Shown: positions 22,235 through 35,480, counted from the stretch's first letter. The stretch is DNA of 64,000 nt from Apis mellifera (GCF_003254395.2 NC_037645.1:9609229-9673228), one strand, 5' to 3'. Numbers and translations: made by a program. The notes: generated by a model not told the origin, from the sequence alone.

Positions 22235-24965
22235 ACTATCTTTCCAATAGTCTCTCTCAATTCTTTATTTTTCTTTTTTTCTTTTTTTCGATAATTCGAT
22301 TTCAAAAAATTATTATTCAAAGAAATTTTTCAAAGAATGATCGAAGTCAAAATAAAAAATAATATTTGGCTTGTGAGGAACAAAAATATGAGAAACAAAA
22401 AAGAAGAAGAAAAAAATTCAATTCTTTTTTCACTATTTTTTTTTTTCAATAATTCGTTTCAAAAAATTATTTAAAGAAATTTTTCCATCGATCGAAGTCA
22501 AAATAAAAAATAATATTTGGCTTGTAAAGAACAAAAATATGAGAAACGAAAAAGAAGAAGAAAAAAATTCAATTCTTTTTTCACTATTTTTTTTTTTTTT
22601 CAATAATTCGATTCGAAAAATTATTATTCAAAGAAATTTTTCCATCGATCGAAAATAAAATAAAAAATAATATTTGGCTTGTGAGGAACAAAAATATGAG
22701 AAACAAAAAAGAAGAAGAAAAAAACTCAATTCTTTTTTCATTATTTTTTTTTTCAATAATTCGATTCAAAAAATTATTATTCAAAGAAATTTTTCCATCG
22801 ATCGAAATTAAAATAAAAAATAATATTTGGCTTGTGAGGAACAAAAATATGAGAAACGAAAAAAAAGAAGAAAAAAATTCAATTCTTTTTTCATTATTTT
22901 TCCTTTTTTTTCGATCCGTTTCAAAAAATTATTATTCAAAGAAATTTTTCCATCGATCGAAATTAAAATAAAAAATATTTGGCTTGTAAGGAACAAAAAT
23001 ATGAGAAACGAAAAAGAAGAAGAAAAAAAGTGTTGGACACTTTCACTCCTATATAATATAATCGTCTCTCTCAATTCTTTTTTCATTAATTTTTTTTCAA
23101 TAATTCAATTTCAAAAAATTATTATTCAAAGAAATTTTTCCATCGATCGAAAATAAAAAATAATATTTGACTAAGGAACAAAAATATGAGAAAGGAAAAA
23201 GAAGAAGAAAAATTGTTTTTTAATTATTTTTCCTTTTTTTTTGATCCGTTTCAAAAAATTATTATTCAAAGAAATTTTTCCATCGATCGAAATTAAAATA
23301 AAAAATATTTGGCTTGTAAGGAACAAAAATATGAGAAACGAAAAAGAAGAAAAAAAGTGTTGGTCACTTTCACTCCTATATAATATAATCGTCTCAATTC
23401 TTTTTTCATTATTTTTTCTTTTTTTTTTTTTTCAATAATTCGATTCGTTTCAAAAAATTATTATTTAAAAAAATTTTTCTGATCGAAGTTAAAAAATAAT
23501 ATTTGTAAGGAACAAAAATGTGACGAGGAACGAAAAAGAAAAAATATCGGCTCGCATATATCGTTATTGTTGGACATTTTCAGACTCCTATATAATATAA
23601 TAGTCTCTTTCTTTTTTCATTATTTTTCCTTTTTTTTTTTTCAATAATTCGATTTCAAAAAATTATTATTCAAAGAAATTTTTCTGATCGAAGTCAAAAT
23701 AAAAAATAATATTTGACTAAGGAACAAAAATATGAGAAGCGAAAAAAAGAAGAAAAAAAACTCAACTCTTTTTTCATTATTTTTCCTTTTTTTTTCGATC
23801 CGTTTCAAAAAATTATTATTTAAAAAAATTTTTCTGATCGAAGTCAAAATAAAAAATAATATTTGGTTTGTGAAGAACAAATATGAGAAACGAAAAAGAA
23901 GAAGAAAAAAACTCAATTCTTTTTTCACTATTTTTTTTTTTTTTCAATAATTCGATTCAAAAAATTATTATTCAAAGAAATTTTTCCGATCGAAGTCAAA
24001 ATAAAAAATAATATTTGGCTTGTTAGGAATAAAAATATAAGAAATGAAAAAGAAGAAAAAAAGTGTTGAACACTTTCACTCCTATATAATATAATCATCT
24101 CTCTCAATTCTTTTTTTATTAATTTTTTTTCAATAATTCGATTTCAAAAAATTATTATTCAAAGAAATTTTTCCATCGATCGAAGATAAAAAATAATATT
24201 TGACTAAGGAACAAAAATATGAGAAACGAAAAAGAAGAAGAAAAATTCTTTTTTAATTATTTTTCCTTTTTTTTTTGATCCGTTTCAAAAAATTATTATT
24301 CAAAGAAATTTTTCCATCGATCGAAGTTAAAATAAAAAATAATATTTGATTTGTAAGGAACAAAAATATGACGAGGAACGAAAAAGAAAAAATATCGGCA
24401 TATATCGTTATTGTTGGCCACTTTCAGACTCCTATATAATATAATCATCTATCTCAATTCTTTTTTCATTATTATTTTTTTTCAATAATTCAATCCGTTT
24501 CAAAAAATTATTTAAAAAAATTTTTCCATCGATCGAACTCAAAATAAAAAATAATATTTGGCTTGTAAGGAACAAAAATATGATGAGGAACGAAAAAGAA
24601 GAAGAAAAAAAACTCAATTCTTTTTTCATTATTTTTCCTTTTTTTTTCGATCCATTTCAAAAAATTATTATTTAAAAAAATTTTTCCATCGATCGAACTC
24701 AAAATAAAAAATAATTGACTTGTAAGGAACAAAAATATGAAGGAACGAAAAAGAAAAAATATCGGCATATATCGTTATTGTTGGCCACTTTCAGATTCCT
24801 ATATAATATAATCATCTCTCTCAATTCTTTTTTCATTATTATTTTTTTTCAATAATTCAATCCGTTTCAAAAAATTATTTAAAAAAATTTTTCCATCGAT
24901 CGAACTCAAAATAAAAAATAATACTTGTAAGGAATAAAAATATGAGGAACGAAAAAGAAGAATTG
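22235..24965. repeat. Large minisatellite, about 150-200-bp units, about 16 copies
   Basis: Each unit runs: TCAATTCTTTTTTCATTATTTTT, a T-run, TTCGATYCGTTTCAAAAAATTATTATTCAAAGAAATTTTT (given as a pattern, with variants), TCGATCGAA, AAAATAAAAAATAATATTTG, then GGAACAAAAATATGAGAAACG and AAAAAGAAGAAG. Roughly sixteen units can be counted by the TTTTTC(CA)TCGATCGA motif. Some carry an extra block containing CACTTTCA and CTATATAATATAATC. Many open frames of 60-110 codons on both strands are Lys/Asn- or Phe-rich shadows of the repeat. Confidence 0.92.
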
Positions 24966-25660
24966 TATTATAATATAACCGAGATTCCACACGTTCGGGT
25001 AACAGAAAGATCGAAGAACGTAAAAGAACGCAAGCCCCACCGATATTTCGGATATTGTACGATTAAGATCGTTCCGAAACACCGTTGAAAAAGACTGTTC
25101 AACTTTGCCATTGTGCTGTGGCGGGACGGTTTAATTAATTCGCTGCCTCGTTACGCGGGAACATCGGGTGGTACGCGGCCAATCGATAGTTCGGTTCACA
25201 GGCACGCCCGTCAGGTTACGCGCCGCGGCAGGAGTCGAAATTGCCACGCTCAGGCCGGGAATATGTGTGTGTGCGTGCATGTGTGTATACTCTCTGGCCA
25301 GGAGCGTGCCAGCGTGGCCGGTTGCGACACTTGTTTTGTGACCTGGATATCTCCGCTCGTATATCCCACTACCTCGTATACCCAGTTGCCTCTCGAGACT
25401 GTCCCTTTCCCGCACCTACTCCCGCCCCTTCTGCACCGAGACCCGTCGATGCCATTCGAATATCTGGTTCACCGTACCTCTCAACCGCATGCCGCCCGCC
25501 CCTCCCTTCTTCCACGGCAAACCTTCTCCTCCTCGCCCGAATTCTTGCCGTGGAAGAAACCGCGTGCGCGCGCTGCGTCACCGTATCTCTCCATATCCTT
25601 CATTTCTCGGTTTGCATATTTGGATAAGGCTCGATCGACTGCAGAGGAATAGGGATTGCC
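24966..25660. other. GC/CpG-rich unique block
   Basis: Sharp change from the AT-rich array to CpG-rich unique DNA (25100-25600). A 179-codon plus frame (25113-25652), a 128-codon plus frame and minus-strand frames overlap, all with Arg/Pro/Ser/Thr-rich composition and no family resemblance. Reported as a block, not a gene. Confidence 0.4.
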
Positions 25661-26720
25661 TTTTTTTTTTTTCCTTTTCTAAATGATTGTCCGTGGTTAT
25701 CTTGGTAGAAATCTTCCATGAAATTTTTTCAGAGACTCTTTCAGCGATCCTTTCCCTCGCTTTGTTTACTTATACGGATACAAAGTGATGTTTGGCGTGC
25801 ATTGAAGAGAGATGGAGCTTGCTTTTCGTTCAAGCGTTCTTATCCTTCGCTTGAAATCTTTCGATCTTTCATCTCGTTTACATATTTGGATAAGGTGTAC
25901 GGGTATAGGGATTGCTTTTTTTTTTTATAATTGGTTATCAGTTATCGCTCTTGGTAGAAACCTTTCTTAAAATTTTCTTAGAGACTTGGTCCCTCGCTTC
26001 GTTTACTTATACGGATATAAAGTGATATTTGAGGTGCAAGGGGAATAGAGCTTGCTTTTTCTTGAGATGTTTTTATCCCTCGCTTGAAATCTTTCGGTCT
26101 TTCATCTCGTTTGCATATTTGGATAAGGTATATGAAGCTTGGACTGTGCAGATAATAAGAGTTGTTTTTTTTTTAAATTAATTATTGCTTTATTAGAAAT
26201 CTTTTATAGAGGATATAAAGTGACATTTGAGATGCATCGAAGAGGAATTTGAGAGCTTGATTTTTTTAAAGGTGTTTTTATTCCTTACTTGAAATCTTTC
26301 GGATTGGACTATGCAAGAATAAGAATTATTTTTTTTTTAAATTAGTTATTGTTTTAGTAGAAATCTTTTATAGAGACTTTTTTTTAAAAACTCTTTCACT
26401 TATATTTATATGGATATAAAGTGACATTTGAGATGCATCAAAGAGGGATTTAAGAGCTTGATTTTTTTAAAGGTGTTTTTATTCCTTGCTTGAAATCTTT
26501 CGGATTGGACTATGCAAAAATAAGAATTATTTTTTTTTTAAATTAGTTATTGTTTTAGTAGAAATCTTTTATGAAATTTTTTTAGAAACTCTTTCACTTC
26601 GTTTAAACATATGATATAAAATATATAATATTTAGGGTGCATTCAAAAGAGATAAATGGTTTGATTTTTTTAAAAGGTTTTTTACCCTTCATCTGAAATC
26701 TTGCAGAGACCTTTCGATTT
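25612..26720. repeat. Degenerate minisatellite, about 200-260-bp units, 4-5 copies
   Basis: CATATTTGGATAAGG recurs near 25615, 25879 and 26118. Related modules (TTGGTAGAAATCTTTYAT, GGATAYAAAGTGA, CGCTTGAAATCTTTCG) continue to about 26700 in progressively shortened units with T/A runs of 8-12. Confidence 0.85.
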
Positions 26721-28035
26721 TTCATTATTCGTGTGATTTAAGGTATATCAAAGATGTATAAAGATTTTTTTTTTTAGATTCTTATTCTACTTCTTGGCTC
26801 TAAACCAGAGATTCTCCAATCTATCGCCTCGTTTGCACATGTTTTCAAAGTGTATCATAAAGGAATAGAATTCCTCTCTCTTTTAGACGTTTTACTCTTT
26901 TCGCTCACTTTTATCATACACTGGTCGGATCTCTCGTGTGTTGACACGAAGGGACGAAAGAATTTGGGGTACAGTGGACGGAGACTTGTGAGACTCGGGC
27001 AAGAAAGGCGGGGAGAGTGAGCAGGCCGTAAAAGGATCGCGAATCGGTCTCCATCTGAAATCACTGGCAAGAAGACCATGTTTGGTCTCGGTTATCTCGT
27101 TTCAACAACGGAAACCTTTGAATCGCTTCGTCCTTTCTCCCTCGTTTCCACTTCGAGGCTGCCCAACAATTCCTCCCCTTTCTTCACCTTTGCATAACTG
27201 CTTGATTCATCGGCCAATGATTCATTCGCTTCGTATCGCGACTTTTTTTCACCGCGCTTTAAAATTTTACAATTTGCATCGCAACTCGGTGCTCCATTTT
27301 TCTTTTTCAATCGAACATCCTATTATATTATGTATTATATATTTATATATTACGATATATATATATTTTATATTCCTCTCATCCTTGCACTCGATCGAAT
27401 ATAAAATTTATATAATCAACCTGTTGATCCTGAATTATCTCGATCGATTCATCGATCTTTCCTCTCAAGAATACAGAAAAATCGAATCGAAACGAATCGA
27501 TAAATTTTAAAAATCCCTTCAATTCCAATTGGAAAAATTTAAAAGCCGTGTCCAAGTAAAGTGAGACGTTGGACGGGATCCATTGCGCTCCTGTAGAACT
27601 GGCTCTGGCCAATAATAATAACGAGAGAGAGAGAGACAAAGAGAGCAACAAACAGAGAGATGATAAAGAGGAGGAAAGAAGGAAAGGAAGAGAAAAAAGG
27701 GCGGAGGAGGAGGAGGAGGAGGGAGAGGGCGACGAGTGTTGAGACTGTATTGATTTCCATTCCGGCCCGTCTGGCTCTAGTCTAGCCCATATCCGGTATT
27801 CTTCTCGTCGCCTCGCGCCACGCCACGCACGTGTTACGCGCACCTTTGAATCCGTTCACCGGTGGTCCACCGTTTCGTTTCCTTTCCTAGCCTGGGCGCT
27901 GAACGCCGGTTTATGGATCCATGGATGGGACACATCCGCCTCCCTCGAATGAAGGAACGAACGATCGTTTCGATCGTTTCTTGAAGGTGGAAGGTTGAAT
28001 TTGGGGTTTTTGTATTTTCTTGAGATGGAAATCTT
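26721..28035. other. Unique sequence with GA/GGA-rich tract; no gene recognised
   Basis: Includes an AT-rich segment (27318-27375), a GA/GGA purine tract (27620-27730) and a moderately GC-rich part (27740-27960). Open frames here are simple-sequence or short. Nothing recognisable. Confidence 0.45.
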
Positions 28036-28039
28036 TGAA

Positions 28040-30335
28040 GGGAAAGTTGGATAGTCTGATGAACGATGTGAATGAATAAGGGAGGAGGATAAAGGGGAAA
28101 GTTGTTGGTGAAATAGATTGTTTAATAATGATTATGATGATTGGTGAGGTAATAATGGGAATTTAATATTATTTGTAAGTAGTGTTAATGGAATTGGTCA
28201 ATTTTTAAATGTTGGAATGTTAGGAATGGGATGAAAAGAATTATTAAAAATGCAGATAGAATTGTATTATAAATTTGGTCGTGATTCGTAATCTTGGAAA
28301 AGTTAATATATAAAAATAGTATATAGGATATGAATATTTTTATGATTAATCGATATTAATTTTATAATTAAAAATTGCATAATTTGATGGTGACGAATGA
28401 TATAAGCAGATAATGGAGGATATAAAATTTGTTGTTGCCAGTATTGGATAAAATAAATTTCTTAATAATAATATTAATGATTATGAGGTAATAATGAAAA
28501 TTTAATATTATTTCTAGTATCTAATATTATTTCCTAGTATCTTAGTATTGATGGAATTGGTCAATTTTTAAATATTCGAGTTAGAAATGGTATAAAAAAA
28601 ATTATTAAAAACACATCTACCTTAGAATTGTATTATAAATTTGGTCATAATTCATGATAGTGAAGCTGAAAATTATATATGGGATACGAATATTTTTATG
28701 ATTAGTCGATATTAATTAAAAATTGCATAATTTGATGGTGACAAATGATATAAGCAGATAATGGAGGATATAAAGTTTGTTGTTGTTGCCAGTATTGGAT
28801 AAAATAAATTTCTTAATAATAATAATAATAATGATTATGAGGGGAAAGGTATATCTGGAGATATTTTATTAATTGGTCAATTTTTAAATGCTCCAATTAA
28901 TGGTATAACTATAAAAAGAAAAAAAATTATTAAAAATGTCCAGTTAAAATTGTAAACTATAAATTTGATTATAATTCGTGATTTTGGAGAATTCAATATA
29001 TATTCCTGATTAGCTGAAGTTGAAAATAATATATGGAATACCAATATTTTTATGACTAATCGATATTAATCATTTTATAATTAAAAATTGCATAATTTGA
29101 TGAATAATATAAGCAGATAAAAGTTCGTTGTTGTTGCCAGTATTGGATAAAATAAATTTCTTAATAATAATAATAATGATTATGAAAGGAAAGCTATATC
29201 TGGAGATATTCTATTAATGGAATTGGTCAATTTTTAAATTTTCAAATTAAAAATGGTATGAAAAAAATTATTAAAAATGCACGTCCAGTTAGAATTGTAC
29301 TATAAATTATTAAATTATGAAAAAATGAAAAAAATTATTAAAAATGCATGTCCAGTTAGAATTGTACTATAAATTATTAAATTATGAAAAAATGAAAAAA
29401 ATTATTAAAAATGCACGTCCAGTTAGAATTATATTATAAATTTGATCATTATTAATTCGTGATCTTGGAGAACTTATATATTCCTGATCGTGAAGCTGAA
29501 AATAATATATGGGATACCAAAAATATATTTTTATGATTAATTGATATTAATTATTTTATAATTAAAAATTGCATAATTTACGTTCGAATAAATATTGACG
29601 AATAATATAAGCAGATAATGGAGGATAAAATTTGTCCTGTTCCCAATATTGGATAAAATAAATTTCTTAATAATAATAATAATGATTATAAGGTAACAAT
29701 GAATATTATTTGTTAAGCTATATCTGGAGATATTCTATTAATTGGTCAATTTTTAAATGCTCCAATTAATGTAATCCAATTGTGTAACTAAAAAGAAAAA
29801 TATTATTAAAAATGCACGTCCAGTTGGAATTGTATTATAAATTTGGTTATAATTCATGATCTTGGAGAACTTAATATATATTCCTGATTATAAAGCTGAA
29901 AATAATATATGGGACACCAATATTTTTATGACTAATCGATATTAATCATTTTATAATTAAAAATTGCATAATTTGATGGTGACGAATAATATAAGCAAAT
30001 AATGGAGGATAAAGTTCATTATTGTTGCCAGTATTGGATAAAATAAATTTCTTAATAATAATAATAATAATAATGATTATGAAGGAAAAGCTATATCTGG
30101 AGATATCCTATTAATTGGTCAATTTTTAAATGCTTCAATTAATGCTATAACTAAAAAGAAAAATATTATTAAAAATGCACGTCTAGTTAGAATTGTACTA
30201 TAAATTTGATTATAATTCATGATCTTGGAAAACTTAATATATATTCCTGATTAGCTGAAACTAAAAATAATATTTTTATGACTAGTCGATATTAATCATT
30301 TTACAATTAAGATTTAAAAATAATTTTTACATTTA
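28040..30335. repeat. Long-unit AT-rich minisatellite, about 350-500-bp units, about 6 copies
   Basis: The block CCAGTATTGGATAAAATAAA, then TTTCTTAATAATAATAATGATTATGA, recurs near 28439, 28788, 29136, 29642 and 30018, with a diverged first unit at about 28100. Each unit also has GGTCAATTTTTAAAT, ATTATTAAAAATGCACGTC, AGAATTGTATTATAAATTTG, CGATATTAATCATTTTATAA and ATATAAGCAGATAATGGAGG. Lengths vary by AAT-run slippage and by a nested duplication near 29260-29450. Confidence 0.9.
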
Positions 30336-31310
30336 ATTATAAAGATTATCTTGAAATCTTCAAAATTTATCAAACACTGAAAGATTAAATAAGCATTGTA
30401 GATGGGCTGAGAGAACGGAGAGAATTTTTCGAGAATTTTCTGCCAAAAATTTGGGATTACGGCCAACTTATGATTAACTCTCGAATCTTTTCTTCATCCG
30501 GTTCGAAAAATCAATTATTAAGAATTAAGCTTTTTAAATTTTCCTTAAAGAGTGAAGATTGACGTTAATTATTTTTTCCAACGAGCAAAAATTATTCAGA
30601 ATCAAAAAAATTTTGATAATTGGATGCTCTAAAAGAAAAGAAGAAAAGAAAAAAAAAAGGAAATTTAATAGACGTGGAACGACATTGAAGAGTCAGAATC
30701 TTAATTGGATCGCGATGGTGAAAGGAACAAATGTATATCTCTTCCACATCTCTCTTCGTCCTTCCCTCTCCCTTCCCGAGGCTTCACTCGCGGATTCTGG
30801 TTCTTTCGTGGTCCCCGAACCGGTTACTTTTCACCGGTATTTCGTCTCGCTTATTGCTGACTCGCAACTTCTCTTTAATTAAAAAATGGCCGAGCCTGTA
30901 ACAAGGGACGAGCCTGGATCGGCTGATATTCCATATATAATTTTATCTTTTTCTTCTAAATTTTCAATTTTTCACGATTTTCAAGTTTTACTTTTATTCT
31001 TTACAAAAAATAAATAAAGTAGATTTTAAAATGATTAAGAAAAATTCAGTTTTCCAATTTTAATTGGAATTTTAATGGAAGGATGCTTCCAAATATTTAT
31101 TACCTCGAGTTCCATATATAAAACTCTATACATAACTTAAGGAAAGATATTTAATCGATATCACGAAATTTTTCCAAATTTTTTTAACCCTCTCAATTCC
31201 AATTATATATAGAGATATTATAATTAAATCGAGGAATCGGATTATTCAAGTGGAGCAACGATACGTTCCCCCGAACGAATCGAGAAGCTATATTGTTTCT
31301 CGACTCTGCG
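30336..31310. other. AT-rich unique sequence, no gene recognised
   Basis: Mixed AT-rich DNA. A 107-codon plus frame (30559-30882) starts in Lys-rich low complexity and has no recognised similarity. Confidence 0.5.
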
Positions 31311-31364
31311 GTGTTGGTCGTGAAAAGAGGGAAGTGGTGGGGGTAGAGTAGACGGAGACCGCGC

Positions 31365-31405
<41 letters not shown>

Positions 31406-31770
31406 CGAGCGGGAGGAAGGGAGGGGAGAAAGAGGTCTGCAGAACAGCAGCTAGTTCCCCATTTATGATGGACGATAGAGAAGCGCCTTACCGAGGCACA
31501 ATGAGACGCGTTTATAAGTGGAGTGAATGCATGCGAACAACGAAGGAAACGACACTGAACGATCCACGGCGTGCCGTGGTTCGTTTCTAGCCGCGACGAT
31601 ATAGACGCTCTCTCTGGCCTATTGATTTCAGAGCATAAATAGACCCGCGGTCTCTATTATTCAAAATGCGCCTCTACCGCCGCCCCTGCGCCGTCAGCGC
31701 CATCCTTCGCCGGGAAATAATAGCGGTGCTTCTCCACCTATATTTCAACTACCGGCTCTTCTTCAAATAA
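31311..31770. other. Mixed/GC-rich block with (GA)n, possible enhancer
   Basis: A GA tract (about 31367-31403) is followed by non-repetitive DNA containing TTTATGA (near 31462), TTTATAAGTGG (near 31510) and a perfect inverted repeat with arms CCACGGC / GCCGTGG at 31564-31579. The density of homeodomain-like AT cores in GC-rich surroundings resembles insect enhancers, but that is inference. Confidence 0.35.
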
Positions 31771-32500
31771 TTCTCTGTATCTACTCGTTCCTATCCCTCC
31801 GCTCGATCGTACATTTATTCCGTGTTAAAGTGTTAAAGATTATACTCCACGTATATTTGTATTATTTAATTTATTTTAATTTATATCCCCGTGTTACATG
31901 GAATATTATCAATGTGTTCTTTTCGTTATTAGAGAATTCGTTTTATTAATCGATTACGCAAGTTCGAACAACTCTTTTCGAATCGATTCGTTTCATGCAT
32001 GATAGATACACTTTCGTAAGTAAATTTATATTTCTCTTATCGATCCTCTTTTTATTCCGAGAAAATTCCCTAGATACGCGGTCTTTCATCTATAGAGGTT
32101 AGAATTTCTTCAATCTTGTGTAGGGATATTATAAGGCAGAGAAAGGTACGGTTTTCAAAGTATTCGATTGTCGAGTGAAAAAGATTCTAAAAGATGAACG
32201 GTTTTTTTAAATAGATTTCGATTAATTTAAAGAAAAAAGATACGTATCGTATATTTTACTTATTTAATTAAGTAAGTAAATTTACTCGTAACGTTTCTCA
32301 TTGATTCCACTTTACGCCGAGTGAAGTGGAAAATTCCCTAGATACGAACAACAGTCTTTCATCTATAAAATTAGAATTTCTTTAATCTTCCATAGAGATA
32401 CTATATACCGCATCAAACGTACGGTTTCAAAGCAGTGATTGTCCAACTTTTTTCCAACAGATTTCGATCGATTTGAAAACATACGTGAACGTATCCCCGA
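31771..32500. repeat. Two-copy diverged direct repeat, about 240 bp, with flanking AT-rich DNA
   Basis: Segments at about 32030-32260 and 32290-32495 share, in order, AAAATTCCCTAGATACG, GTCTTTCATCTATA, TTAGAATTTCTT..AATCTT, GGTACGGTTT/CGTACGGTTT and AGATTTCGATYRATTT, with many substitutions. The stretch before 32030 is unique AT-rich DNA. Confidence 0.7.
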
Positions 32501-32990
32501 AAAGGGGGGTTAATTATCTTTACCTTTTGGATTAATTTCATTATCGTTTTACAACTATGACCCTCTTCCTCCGTTCGTATCGATTTGTAATTCGTTCAAA
32601 AATATAAAATTCCTAAGAATTTCGATCTCGATTTTCCCCTGCGGGGGAAAAATGGTCTCGCGTGCGCGTTGGATAGCGCGATTAATTTAACTCCGTTTTA
32701 CCTTGGCTTTTACGCGACCCTTGCCACTCCCACCTTTCGCCGACCGGTATATCTCTTCGTCCCGTCCTCTCACGGCTTTTATTGCAAGCGATTCTTGAAA
32801 CGCAATCGCCTCCTCTTCCTGCGAGTCGATTTCGAATTTCCGCGACACCCCGCCACGTTCCTTTCCTAATCGTTAATTCTCGAGCGGCGTAGGGTTTCAC
32901 CTTCGTACACGGCGATTCTTATCCCCTTATCCCCAACGATTGTAAACTCTCGCGTGGACGGGGGCCAATAGAATTCCCTCCGCTAATCTC
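32501..32990. other. Unique block, no gene recognised
   Basis: Moderately GC-rich, non-repetitive. Overlapping 66- and 72-codon frames on opposite strands have no recognised similarity. Confidence 0.45.
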
Positions 32991-33406
32991 TTTCTCTTTC
33001 TCTGTGGCGTTGTATCCTTCCAACAGTTTTTTTTCTTTTTGAACGAGAAGGAAGAGGAAAAGTTAATCTCTTTATCTCTCTCTCTCTCTCTCTCTCTGTG
33101 GCGTTGTATCCTTCCAACAGTTTTTTTTTCTTTTTGAACGAGAAGGAAGAGGAAAAATTAATCTCTTCATCTCTCTCTCTCTCTACCGTTGTATCTTTCC
33201 AACAATTTTTTTTCTTTTTGAACGAGAAGGAAGAGGAAAAGTTAATTTTTCTCTTTCTCGTTGTATCTTTCCAATAGATTTTTCTTTTTGAAAAGAAAGA
33301 GAAGGAAGAGAAAAAACTAATCTCTTTATCTCTCTCTCTAGTGTTGTATCCTTCCAACAGTTTTTTTTTCCTTTTGAACGAGAAGGAAAAGGAAAAGTTA
33401 ATCTCT

Positions 33407-33461
<55 letters not shown>

Positions 33462-34349
33462 GCGTTGTATCCTTCCAACAGTTTTTTTTTCCTTTTGAAC
33501 GAGAAGGAAGAGGAAAAGTTAATCTCTTTATCTCTCTTTCTAACGTTGTATCCTTCCAATAGATATTTTTTTTTTTTTTTTGAAAGGAAGAGGGAAAGTT
33601 AATTTTTCTCTTTCTCTACCGTTGTGTCCTTCCAGTTTTTTTTTCTTTTTGAAAGGAAAGAAGAGGAAAAGTTAATCTCTCTATCTTTCTCTATATCGTT
33701 GTATCCTTCCAACAGTTTTTTTCTTTTTGAACGAGAAGGAAGAGGAAAAGTTAATTTTTCTCTTTCTCGTTGTATCTTTCCAATAGATTTTTCTTTTTGA
33801 AAAGAAAGAGAAGAAAAAGGAAAAGCTGATCGTTGTATCCTTCCAACAATTTTTTTTTTTTTTTGAAAGGAAAGAAGAGGAAAAACTAATCTCTTTATCT
33901 CTCTCTCTCTCTCTAGCATTGTATCCTTCCAATAAATATTTTTCTTTTTGAAAGGAAGAGGAAAAATTAATTTTTCTCTTTCTCTACCATTGTATCCTTC
34001 CAATAGATTTTTTTGAATGAGAAGGAAGAGGAAAAGCTAATCTCTCTATCGTTGTATCCTTCCAACAATTTTTTCTATTTTTGAATGAGAAGGAAGAGGA
34101 AAAGCTAATCTCTTTATCTCTCTCTCTATCGTTTTATTCTTCCAACTGTTTCTTTTCTTTTTGAAAGGAAAGAAGAGGAAAATCTAATCTCTCTATCTTT
34201 CTCTTTCTATCGTTGTATCCTTCCAATAGATTTTTTTTTGAAAAGAAAGAGAAGGAAGAGGAAAAGTTAATTTCTCTATCTTTCTCTTTCTATTGTTGTA
34301 TTCTTCCAACAGTTTTTTTTTCTTTTTGAAAGGAAGAAAGAGGAAAAAC

Positions 34350-34431
<82 letters not shown>

Positions 34432-34440
34432 TATCCTTTC
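32991..34440. repeat. Pyrimidine-rich minisatellite, about 65-120-bp units, about 18 copies, with expanded (CT)n
   Basis: GTTGTATCCTTCCAACAG recurs from about 33010 to 34430. Each is followed by a T run, CTTTTTGAAMGAGAAGGAAGAGG, AAAAGTTAATCTCT and a variable (CT)n. The (CT)n part is greatly expanded at about 33412-33458 and 34348-34427, so a microsatellite is nested in the minisatellite. Open frames on either strand are repeat artefacts. Confidence 0.93.
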
Positions 34441-35480
34441 AGCAGATTATTTTTTTCTTTTGGAAAGGAACGAGAAGGAAGAGGGAAAAATTTTTGAATC
34501 GTTTAATAAAAATAAGGATCTTATCTTTTCATCGTTCTTTAACGCTCTGAAATGCGATATCTGTCCGTCGAAAAAGTCTGAGATGAAATATTATTACTTT
34601 GCGCACTTCTCGTTCCTTCCCATCCTCGAAAGAAAGTGGGATACGTAAAGCTGATATAAAATATGATCTTTTGGAACAATTTTTTTTTTTTTAAAGGGAA
34701 AATATCTCCACCATTTGATGAAATATCGATATTAATCCTTTGCAACGTTTATTTATTTATTTTAGGAAGAAGGAAGCGACGAATTCGCAAAATTTCAATT
34801 TTCTTTTATCCATTTTTAAATCAATCGAAATCGAAACGTTTCTCCTCAAATATTCATATTTTATATTTTATAATATCGATAATATTTCTAATGTCCTGAT
34901 TATTCCTTATCATTCGTATATTATTCCATATCATTCATATATTTAAGGTATGAATAAGAAGAAGGAAAGTTTATTCGACCTCAAACGAGGTCCTCGGATC
35001 TCCTCGTGGAAGGAAGATATCCGAGTTAAATTATATCAAGTAGTTTAGGCCTATATAATACCTATATAATCGATCAGAGGCAGAAGAATTATGAGCACTC
35101 ACGGCAATTATGTATCCCTCCCCCCTCCGTATTTCTTCGAACACGTTCCCCGTATTCCTGCTGACCCATTAGGGCGTGTGAATCTGATCAATCATTCAGA
35201 AATTCCATTTTCTTAAATGTCCATTACAAAACCGGTTCCCCTCAACGGTTGTCTCAACGACAAATTACAATGAATTTTTAATCTTTCATATATTAATAAT
35301 ATAAAATCCTCCTCGTCTTATTAGACCCTTTTTAACCAATCTTTATTAAATCTGTATTAATTAACTCCGCCAAGAAGTTTATTATTTCCTTTTAGTTTCT
35401 TCTTTTCTCGCTCTTTTCCAACATCCACTGAACCCTCCAACGTTTTCCATGAACAAAATCGTATACCTGAAAGTATATAT
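34441..35480. other. AT-rich unique sequence, no gene recognised
   Basis: Non-repetitive apart from a small local duplication (ATTCCWTATCATTC, 34903-34940). Short frames up to 78 codons are Phe/Ile/Lys-rich and unconvincing. Confidence 0.5.

Noticed and set aside
22235..24965. CRISPR-like regular spacing of repeats
   Set aside because: Whole units are repeated with no unique spacers; this is a minisatellite in a eukaryotic genome.
25113..25652. 179-codon plus frame
   Set aside because: Arg/Pro/Ser-rich, overlaps several other frames in a CpG-rich block, no family similarity or splice context.
32432..32446. TGATTGTCCAA, same as the start of miR-219
   Set aside because: It is one copy of a diverged two-copy repeat; the other copy lacks it and there is no hairpin.
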